A DNA stretch of 6,799 bases from an uncultured Eubacteriales bacterium (GTDB lineage: Bacteria; Bacillota; Clostridia; Peptostreptococcales; Anaerovoracaceae), in assembly GCA_902797405.1 (NCBI GenBank), contig CADBSP010000173.1, positions 1-6,799 of the forward strand. Direction: 5' to 3'. The stretch's first letter is position 1, and the number at the start of each line of letters is the position of its first letter. The position numbers were made by a program, and so were the translations under genes. The notes under the pieces are model-generated. The model did not search any database and had not been told where the DNA came from. It saw only the letters and a program-made list of their open reading frames with translations. Shown here piece by piece: positions 1 to 4,026 of the stretch.

Positions 1-2
1 CA

Positions 3-281
3 GCCTTGCCGCTTTATAAGTGGCTAGATATTCTTGGCGGCGCAATATGGCTAATTATAGCTGGCGCAATGATATATTTCGCTTTCAAGGTTGAGAAGGT
101 AAAGAAGGAAGAAGACATTCATACCTACAAAGAGATAGTTGCGTTTATGAATGGAGAAAAGCTTGACGGAATCGAAAAGGCCAGAGAAGAAGGCAAGAGA
201 CGCTACGAACCAATCATAAAGCTTTTGGCCGGTGCAGTTGTTGGAGTTATCGTTGCAATGATTCTTTCTCGCTTTATGTAA
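3..281 (+). CDS. Small two-helix membrane protein, 5' end outside window
   Basis: The reading frame is open from the left edge to TAA at 279-281, so the true start may lie upstream. The first possible start inside the window is TTG at 6, with no visible ribosome site because of the edge. Counting from that TTG, 91 residues are seen. They comprise a hydrophobic helix at about 8-27, a highly charged, probably helical middle (about 28-69, rich in Lys, Glu and Arg), and a second hydrophobic helix at about 70-88 ending in SRFM. This suggests a hairpin-like membrane protein with a charged loop. I do not recognise the family and assign no function. The gene stands alone: about 440 bases without a firm gene follow. 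Codon use looks like that of the other genes here. Confidence 0.6.
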   Translation, partial: ALPLYKWLDILGGAIWLIIAGAMIYFAFKVEKVKKEEDIHTYKEIVAFMNGEKLDGIEKAREEGKRRYEPIIKLLAGAVVGVIVAMILSRFM

Positions 282-289
282 AAAAAGAA

Positions 290-313
290 ATCAAAGCAGG
301 AATTTGCTTTGAT
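290..313 (-). terminator. Perfect 9-bp hairpin, terminator-like for leftward transcription
   Basis: ATCAAAGCA (290-298) and TGCTTTGAT (305-313) are perfect reverse complements around a 6-base loop. On the + strand no T-run follows, only an A-rich run before the stem (281-290). Read on the - strand that run becomes a T-tract after the hairpin, so the polarity fits a terminator for transcription coming from the right. It starts 9 bases after the upstream stop codon and could also protect that gene's 3' end. Orientation is inferred from the T-tract only. Confidence 0.4.
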
Positions 314-464
314 CCGCATAGACGAGATACTACTTGCCGTAGTTATCAGAATTCATTGTGGTTTTGATGCTCCGGCTTTTGTTTTTAAAGAAGAATGGAA
401 GTGGTACCCTATTTGTCCATACTTGCGTGAAGTAATAAAAGGTTATAAAAGAAAAAGCGAGTAA
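309..464 (+). pseudogene. Possible small coding remnant in spacer
   Basis: In the same frame as the upstream gene, and directly after its stop, about 60 codons stay open to TAA at 462-464. From the TTG at 309 they encode 51 residues, ending LREVIKGYKRKSE, with aromatic and charged composition (a segment KEEWKWYPICPYL) that looks protein-like. There is no ATG and no ribosome site, and the 5' end lies in the hairpin at 290-313. It could be the tail of a decayed gene or chance. I see no recognisable domain. Confidence 0.18.
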
Positions 465-479
465 TAAAAGGCTATAAAA
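432..479 (+). repeat. Two near-identical 19-bp direct repeats
   Basis: GTAATAAAAGGTTATAAAA (432-450) recurs as GTAATAAAAGGCTATAAAA (461-479) with one mismatch and a 29-base period. Only two copies are present and the intervening bases differ, so this is not a CRISPR array. It may be a local duplication, since the bases before each copy (GAA-GTAA against GA-GTAA) also resemble each other. The function is unknown. Confidence 0.5.
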
Positions 480-555
480 CAACAATGCATATAACCCTAA
501 AATAGATAGGACGTTTTATGAACGGGTGCCTGATCAATGACAAAACTTGAAATCC

Positions 556-620
556 ATAAAAAACAAAAAAATAAAAAAATATAAAAATATCTTGACAAAG
601 TGTTATAAAAGTGTTATTGT
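556..620 (+). promoter_or_regulatory. Strong sigma-A promoter with UP-like tract
   Basis: The -35 box TTGACA (592-597) is perfect. After a 17-base spacer, TATTGT (615-620) matches TATAAT at four of six positions. Just upstream, 556-590 is almost entirely A and T in A-runs, as expected of an UP element contacting the RNA polymerase alpha subunit. The transcript should start near 627, giving a leader of about 100 bases before the ATG at 726. Both boxes are overlapped by palindromes (see the operator entry), so the promoter is probably strong but repressed. Confidence 0.75.
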
Positions 621-670
621 CATGACAGAACAAAGAACTGTCTTGACACTATAAGGCTTCAGTCAGGACA
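588..670 (+). promoter_or_regulatory. Four-site operator-like palindrome array
   Basis: Four 10-mers share one pattern: TATCTTGACA (588-597, over the -35), TGTCATGACA (618-627, a perfect palindrome over the -10 end and start point), TGTCTTGACA (639-648) and AGTCAGGACA (661-670). The last three start 21 and 22 bases apart, two helical turns, so they would face the same side of the DNA. The first lies 30 bases upstream of the second. This is what a repressor binding cooperatively across a promoter would need. The regulator is not identifiable from the sequence. The first site may only look like a site because it contains the -35 consensus. Confidence 0.5.
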
Positions 671-671
671 G
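638..671 (+). other. Leader hairpin, 10-bp stem
   Basis: CTGTCTTGAC (638-647) pairs with GTCAGGACAG (662-671) over all ten positions with one G-U pair and a 14-base loop, inside the transcribed leader. It uses the same bases as two sites of the operator-like array, so the pairing may be only a by-product of repeated palindromes, or a real 5' stabilising structure. The gene's ribosome site (711-717) lies outside it. Confidence 0.35.
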
Positions 672-725
672 AAAGAAATTATATAAATCAAATATTCATT
701 AACTATAAAAGAGGAGGGAACAAAA

Positions 726-1190
726 ATGAGTATTCAGAATGCAAAAAGCACATTAAAGATTTTAGGTATTTTATCCATTATTCTAGGAGTTTTCGGAGTA
801 ATTATGGGAATTGGACTGGTTGCAGGTGGTGGACTGTTCGGTGCTAACACTCTAATGTCAGGTAAGGTTACGACTGCTGATGGTGCTGAAACTGTAAGCC
901 TGGTAACAGGAATGGTAATGGCTATGGGAATCTTCTCTGCAGTTTCAGCTTTAGTAGATTTTCTTCTGGGAATCTTCTCTGTACGAGCATCCAATGATTT
1001 TAGCAAGATCAATCCGGCATATATCCTTTCAATAGTTGCCTTAGCATTATCCGTTATCAGCCTATTCCTGAACTTCGCTGAATTCAATCTTTCAACTCTA
1101 ATTTCAGCAATCCCAAGTATCGTATTCAGCGTAGTGCTCTTCCTGGCAGCTAAGACTGTAAAAGAAGAGAATGCACATCATCACGCATAA
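726..1190 (+). CDS. Unrecognised four-helix membrane protein
   Basis: The protein has 154 residues. The ATG at 726 follows a strong ribosome site GAGGAGG (711-717) with 8 bases between, which settles the start. Hydrophobic helices are seen at about 10-33, 58-86, 97-117 and 123-142. A Gly-rich turn (VAGGGLFGAN) and a polar loop follow helix 1. The C-terminus is charged and ends NAHHHA, and the three histidines are native sequence in context. The layout resembles small four-pass membrane proteins annotated only as hypothetical in Clostridia. I cannot name a family or function. The gene is monocistronic: it has a strong promoter with an UP-like tract and a multi-site operator upstream, and a terminator 27 bases after the stop codon. 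Such investment in one small membrane protein suggests a conditional, high-output response, for example to envelope or metal stress, but that is inference. Confidence 0.85.
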   Translation: MSIQNAKSTLKILGILSIILGVFGVIMGIGLVAGGGLFGANTLMSGKVTTADGAETVSLVTGMVMAMGIFSAVSALVDFLLGIFSVRASNDFSKINPAYILSIVALALSVISLFLNFAEFNLSTLISAIPSIVFSVVLFLAAKTVKEENAHHHA

Positions 1191-1213
1191 GCATATTAAA
1201 ATAAACGAAGCCT

Positions 1214-1250
1214 AGTAGCTGCAAGCCTTAGTGGCTTGCAGCACTTTTTT
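1214..1250 (+). terminator. Intrinsic terminator of the four-helix protein gene
   Basis: GCTGCAAGCC (1218-1227) and GGCTTGCAGC (1233-1242) form a perfect 10-bp stem with a 5-base loop. The stem can be lengthened by AGT/ACT across one unpaired A, and a run of six T follows at 1245-1250. This is a strong rho-independent terminator on the + strand. Confidence 0.92.
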
Positions 1251-1299
1251 AAGAAGTAATATACAGTGAATGAGTAAATAAACGAATGAGGGATTGAGA

Positions 1300-1671
1300 A
1301 TGAAGATTACAACATTCAACCCACAAATTGTTACAAATAACGCGGAAGCAATCATAAAGCTTTTTGAGGAACTTGGCTTTGAGCGTCGTCATCATCAAGA
1401 AGGAATTGGCGAACTGGATGTCACTGGAACTCGAATGAAAACTGAAAATGGGTTTTATCTTGATATTTCAGAATTAAATACACCTTTGCCCCAAAATATG
1501 GTTGTCATCCGTATGAATGTGGATGATTTTGATGAGGTTTTTGATAAATTGATTTCTCTTGGTTTCAGGAATATATACGGCGACCAAAAGGTAAACACGA
1601 AATCAGCAAAATCTGCTATGATGATTTCTGAGTCCGGTATTGCAATTAATTTAGTCCAACATATCAAGTGA
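1300..1671 (+). CDS. VOC-family (glyoxalase/bleomycin-resistance fold) protein
   Basis: The protein has 123 residues, the usual length of a single VOC chain with two beta-alpha-beta-beta-beta modules. Module 1 spans about residues 1-60 (MKITTFNPQIVTNNAEAIIKL, then ELGFERRHH). Module 2 starts near 67 (NMVVIRMNVDDFDEVFDKLISLGF) and ends in the strand GIAINLVQHI. The ATG at 1300 has GAGGG at 1288-1292, 7 bases upstream, so it is preferred over the in-frame TTG at 1294. In metal-dependent VOC enzymes a His or Glu sits in the first strand and a Glu in the last. Here those places carry Asn/Gln (FNPQI) and Asn (AINLV), so a metal enzyme of the glyoxalase I type is unlikely. A ligand-binding or resistance-type role is possible, and the substrate cannot be told. 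The gene stands alone between two terminators. A weak TAATAT (1257-1262) is the only promoter-like box before it. Confidence 0.8.
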   Translation: MKITTFNPQIVTNNAEAIIKLFEELGFERRHHQEGIGELDVTGTRMKTENGFYLDISELNTPLPQNMVVIRMNVDDFDEVFDKLISLGFRNIYGDQKVNTKSAKSAMMISESGIAINLVQHIK

Positions 1672-1685
1672 GAGGATTACTTTGA

Positions 1686-1835
1686 CGGAAGTTGGAAAAG
1701 CTTGTAACACCAATTGAGTGGGAGTAGTATTCGTTAAAATTTGAGAATGCATATAAGAATGATAGACCTGTAGTGATAGTAAACGAGGTTTATAGAAAAA
1801 AGACGGTTGTCAATTTGATGGCCGTCTTTTTTAGG
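1686..1835 (+). pseudogene. Possible decayed coding fragment broken by TAG
   Basis: From 1686 one frame gives KLEKLVTPIEWE, a TAG stop at 1725-1727, then YSLKFENAYKNDRPVVIVNEVYRKK, running into the terminator and ending at TGA 1836-1838. Both halves have protein-like composition and codon use, and one base change (AAG to TAG) would explain the stop. No start codon with a ribosome site precedes it, and the frame differs from that of the VOC gene. It may be the relic of a lost gene or chance. The family is not recognised. Confidence 0.2.
1796..1832. terminator. Bidirectional intrinsic terminator
   Basis: AAAAAAGACGG (1796-1806) and CCGTCTTTTTT (1822-1832) are perfect reverse complements over 11 bp. 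The 15-base loop can fold further through G-U and A-U pairs. The A-run on one side and T-run on the other give a U-tract in either direction. It lies 124 bases after the VOC stop codon and closes that unit before the GtrA gene. Confidence 0.85.
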
Positions 1836-1845
1836 TGAAAATCTC

Positions 1846-1927
1846 GCACCTTAAGTATTTTTAAGGTTAGGCACTTAAGATATAAGAAAATCAGAGCAGT
1901 CGTAGCGTAATCACCAAAGTGAACTGC
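1846..1927 (+). promoter_or_regulatory. Leader and possible promoter of the GtrA gene
   Basis: TATAAG (1881-1886) matches the -10 consensus at five of six bases, but no good -35 lies 16-18 bases upstream (only T-rich sequence near 1858). ACCTTAA (1848-1854) and TTAAGGT (1861-1867) form a 7-bp inverted repeat. The core GCAC(C)TTAAG occurs twice (1846-1855 and 1871-1879), about 25 bases apart. In the expected leader, GCAGT (1896-1900) can pair with ACTGC (1923-1927), stacked on TCAC-CAAA-GTGA (1911-1922), just before the ribosome site. It may be a regulated leader. No known riboswitch consensus fits. Confidence 0.3.
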
Positions 1928-1944
1928 AGCCGAAGGAGAAATTA

Positions 1945-2406
1945 ATGATGGAAGATATAATTTACATAAACAATTCCTACATAAATAGTAATTCTGCACC
2001 TTGGGGAAATGCCATTAGGGGCATTTGGAATTTTGTTCAATCAAAGAAGGACTTCGTAAAGTTCGTTTCATCTTCTTTTTCAAGCTATTTGGTGGATTAT
2101 GCATTATACAGTTTGCTGGTGATAGTAACAGGCGGTTTGGTGTCATCCAATGTGATTGCTCGCATCTTTAGTTCTGCTATGAATTACTGGGTCAACCGAA
2201 AGTTTGTCTTCCACGAAAATGAGAATATGCTAAAATCCGCAGTAAAATACTTTGCTCTTGCTCTAATAATAATGTGTGGGAATACTATGGTTTTAAATCT
2301 CTTGGTTAGTGGTTTTGGGATTAATCGGATGATAGCTAAGATTATTACGGATCTTTGCTTCTTCATCGTAAATTGGACAGCCCAAAGGATTATGGTTTTT
2401 GAATAA
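1945..2406 (+). CDS. GtrA-family membrane protein
   Basis: The protein has 153 residues. The ATG at 1945 follows AAGGAG (1933-1938) by 6 bases. A second ATG at 1948, 9 bases away, is an equal alternative. After a polar N-terminal stretch of about 35 residues, the GtrA pattern starts at KFVSSSFSSYLVDYALYSLL. The family hallmark NYWVNRKFVF is at 80-89 and a matching C-terminal QRIMVF at 147-152. Four helices lie at about 37-61, 66-83, 98-121 and 127-145. GtrA-like proteins are proposed to flip or help flip polyprenyl-linked sugars across the membrane for cell-wall or surface glycan decoration. Many sit next to glycosyltransferases, but none is here, so the substrate is open. The gene forms its own unit between two terminators. 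The N-terminal extension is somewhat longer than usual. Confidence 0.85.
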   Translation: MMEDIIYINNSYINSNSAPWGNAIRGIWNFVQSKKDFVKFVSSSFSSYLVDYALYSLLVIVTGGLVSSNVIARIFSSAMNYWVNRKFVFHENENMLKSAVKYFALALIIMCGNTMVLNLLVSGFGINRMIAKIITDLCFFIVNWTAQRIMVFE

Positions 2407-2468
2407 AAAATAGAACCTGACTTGGAGTTGACTCCGATGAAAAACATTAAACCATTCAACGGAATCAT

Positions 2469-2499
2469 AAGCCGGCTATCAATTGGATAACCGGCTTTT
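2469..2499 (+). terminator. Terminator of the GtrA gene
   Basis: AAGCCGG (2469-2475) pairs with CCGGCTT (2491-2497). After a C/A mismatch, TATC (2477-2480) pairs with GATA (2486-2489) around a 5-base loop. A short TTTT (2496-2499) follows. The stem is strong but the U-tract is short, so termination may be incomplete. Confidence 0.7.
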
Positions 2500-2513
2500 A
2501 ATATGGTGCAGGT

Positions 2514-2540
2514 GGCATAATTATTGGGTAATAATGTGCC
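2514..2540. other. Bulged 11-bp hairpin or dyad before the WYL gene
   Basis: GGCAT (2514-2518) pairs with GTGCC (2536-2540), including a T-G pair. After one bulged A, ATTATT (2520-2525) pairs with AATAAT (2530-2535) around GGGT. No T-tract follows on either strand, so it is not a standard terminator. It sits between the GtrA terminator and the WYL promoter, and may be a protein-binding dyad or a second 3' structure. Confidence 0.4.
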
Positions 2541-2542
2541 CT

Positions 2543-2573
2543 TTCATAACTTAATTCGTACGCCTTCATAACT
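2543..2573 (+). repeat. TTCATAACT direct repeats upstream of WYL promoter
   Basis: TTCATAACT occurs at 2543-2551 and again at 2565-2573, exactly 22 bases apart (two helical turns). The second copy ends 9 bases before the -35 box at 2583. A reversed, looser match (GTTATGA, 2659-2665) lies over the regulator's start codon. This fits an upstream binding site, possibly for the WYL protein itself, as many such regulators control their own gene. The binding protein is inferred, not shown. Confidence 0.4.
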
Positions 2574-2582
2574 CGGTTTTAA

Positions 2583-2611
2583 TTGTCGTAAAAGCTGTAA
2601 AATGATATAAT
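2583..2611 (+). promoter_or_regulatory. Extended -10 promoter of the WYL unit
   Basis: TATAAT (2606-2611) is perfect and is preceded by TGA, giving an extended -10 (TGnTATAAT). TTGTCG (2583-2588) matches the -35 consensus at four of six with a 17-base spacer. Transcription should start near 2618, leaving a leader of about 45 bases. It is the only good promoter before the regulator, lipoprotein and peptidase genes. Confidence 0.75.
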
Positions 2612-2661
2612 AATATTCGATAGTTTTAACCTTTAAAGTATGAAAGTTTAGTAGTGGTGTT

Positions 2662-3651
2662 ATGAGTAAGAATAAGGATGCGTCCGGGAACAAGGAAATA
2701 GTAAAGAAAAGAATACTAACTCTTCTGAAATACTTCTATGAAAAAACAGATGAGGATCATCAGACGGATACTTTTAAGTTGTTGAAGTATTTCGAGGAAC
2801 AGGAAACACCTGCCAATCGAAAGACTCTTAAAAACGACATCAAGACATTGATTGATGCTGGTTATGATATCGTTGTAGTCCCAAGTAAACCCAATAAGTA
2901 TTTTCTGGGAGACAGAGGATTTGAGACTCCGGAGTTAAAGCTCTTGGTTGATGCGGTCTCCTCATCTAGATTTATTACGCAGAAAAAGAGCAATCAGCTT
3001 ATTGAAAAGCTGACAGCGATGGCCAGTATCTCCCATAGAGAGGAAATGAAGCGTAATGTCTATCCAACCAGCAGAGCCAAGTCCACGAATGAGAGTAATC
3101 TCTACACCGTGGATGCAATTAATGATGCGATCAACAGAAAGAAAAAGATTGCGTTTAAGTACTTCGAATACGATGTGGATAAAAAGAAGGTGTTCCGTCA
3201 CGATGGAGAAAAATATGTGGTAAGTCCGTATGCCCTTATCTGGAACGAAGATTTCTATTATGTAATGGGATACTCTGAATACTACAGTAAGGTCGTTACA
3301 TTCCGTGTGGATAGAATCCGCGATGCAGAAGTTTTGCAGGAAAGAGTAAAAGGAAAACCAAAGGGCTTCAAGATTGAAGATTATGCGAAAAAGACTTTTG
3401 AAATGTACGATGGTGAAGAAGCCAAGGTTAAGCTGGAGTGCAAGGCGGAGTTCATGAAATATGTAATAGATCGCTTTGGTGAAAATGTCAAAACCGGAAA
3501 GATTGATGACAGTCGTTTTCTTGCAACAGTGGATGTTGCGCTCAGTCCAACCTTCTATGCTTGGGTATTCCAGTTTAAAGGTGGGATTAAGATAAAATCA
3601 CCGAAGAAGGCGGTTAGGGAAATAGCGGAAATGGCTGAAGCTATAAAGTGA
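2662..3651 (+). CDS. WYL-domain transcriptional regulator
   Basis: The protein has 329 residues, typical for the family. The N-terminal winged helix-turn-helix lies at about 14-70 (KKRILTLLKYFYEKTD, then TLKNDIKTLIDAGYDI). A helical linker (about 90-140) follows. The WYL Sm-like domain is at about 148-222, with YVVSPYALIW, YYV at 199-201 in the place of the W-Y-L triplet, and TFRVDRI at 213-219. The WCX domain is at about 252-327. WYL proteins bind DNA through the HTH and sense a ligand, often a nucleic acid or nucleotide, through WYL. They act as repressors or activators, and some control defence or DNA-damage genes. No defence gene is present here. The ATG at 2662 has only a poor ribosome site (GTGGTG), suggesting low translation, as is common for regulators. 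The lipoprotein gene follows 13 bases after the stop, so the likely targets are itself and its neighbours. Confidence 0.9.
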   Translation: MSKNKDASGNKEIVKKRILTLLKYFYEKTDEDHQTDTFKLLKYFEEQETPANRKTLKNDIKTLIDAGYDIVVVPSKPNKYFLGDRGFETPELKLLVDAVSSSRFITQKKSNQLIEKLTAMASISHREEMKRNVYPTSRAKSTNESNLYTVDAINDAINRKKKIAFKYFEYDVDKKKVFRHDGEKYVVSPYALIWNEDFYYVMGYSEYYSKVVTFRVDRIRDAEVLQERVKGKPKGFKIEDYAKKTFEMYDGEEAKVKLECKAEFMKYVIDRFGENVKTGKIDDSRFLATVDVALSPTFYAWVFQFKGGIKIKSPKKAVREIAEMAEAIK

Positions 3652-3664
3652 GAATAATAAGCAA

Positions 3665-3934
3665 ATGAAAACCATGAAAAAATTGCTCATCGCGATTATT
3701 TCAATAGTGATACTATTAACGTCATGTGCACCCCAAAACACTTCTACAGAAATCACATCTCTGGATGACCTACGTGAGGGAAAGCGCAGAATCGGTGTGT
3801 CCTCGGTGACAGACGAATATATAGAGGACCAACTGGCATACACCCTTATTAAAAACTCCGTCGATAAGTTTACATATATACATAATCCGGAGGCGTCCCT
3901 GGTAAACCGAGTGGAAATCGTTATTAAAGAATAA
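3665..3934 (+). CDS. Short lipoprotein, truncated solute-binding-protein-like
   Basis: The protein has 89 residues. It starts with a classical lipoprotein signal: MKTMKK, a hydrophobic run LLIAIISIVILL, then lipobox LTSC with the lipidated Cys at 21. The mature part of about 69 residues contains ITSLDDLREGKRRIGVSSVTDEYIE. That segment resembles the first lobe of family 3 extracellular solute-binding proteins (usual pattern: a Leu-Asp-Asp-Leu stretch, then GKKIGV and a Gly/Ser/Thr run). Full members have over 220 residues, so this is either a truncated relic or an independent short lipoprotein. No frameshifted continuation with a clear domain was found downstream. ATG at 3665 and ATG at 3674 are both possible, and neither has a strong ribosome site. 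Its place 13 bases after the WYL gene suggests coupled translation. Confidence 0.7.
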   Translation: MKTMKKLLIAIISIVILLTSCAPQNTSTEITSLDDLREGKRRIGVSSVTDEYIEDQLAYTLIKNSVDKFTYIHNPEASLVNRVEIVIKE

Positions 3935-4014
3935 GACTAAGAATCAATAAAGAAGCCGAAAATGAAGCCGCGGATTGTCATCCGGGTGATATCTTGATGC
4001 ATAGAACATAGATG

Positions 4015-4021
4015 AAAGGAG
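4015..4021 (+). promoter_or_regulatory. Ribosome site deciding the peptidase start
   Basis: AAAGGAG at 4015-4021 lies 5 bases before the ATG at 4027. It also lies downstream of an in-frame ATG at 4012, which could not use it. The longer reading would add only five residues (MKGDT) encoded by the ribosome site itself, so the 4027 start is preferred. Confidence 0.85.
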
Positions 4022-4026
4022 ACACT

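Noticed and set aside
432..479. CRISPR-like direct repeats
   Set aside because: There are only two copies with a 10-base gap, no further units and no cas genes.
734..1087. 117-codon frame on the - strand
   Set aside because: It is opposite the four-helix membrane protein, which has its own promoter, ribosome site and terminator. The product is low in complexity and has no start signal.
1170..1190. HHHA tail as a vector His-tag
   Set aside because: There are only three histidines, followed by Ala and a native terminator, so cloning is not indicated.
1890..1940. Glycine-riboswitch-like string GCCGAAGGAG
   Set aside because: The other conserved parts of that aptamer are absent and the coding region starts directly after. 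The string is better read as the ribosome site.
2184..2468. 94-codon frame on the - strand
   Set aside because: It overlaps the GtrA gene over most of its length, and the hallmark NYWVNRKFVF is on the + strand.
2662..3651. Phage-defence island marked by a WYL regulator
   Set aside because: WYL proteins often control defence systems, but no nuclease, methylase, helicase, toxin or other defence gene is visible in the window.
3971..3984. Terminator between lipoprotein and peptidase genes
   Set aside because: The 5-bp CGGAT/ATCCG stem has no T-run and is too weak to end transcription.
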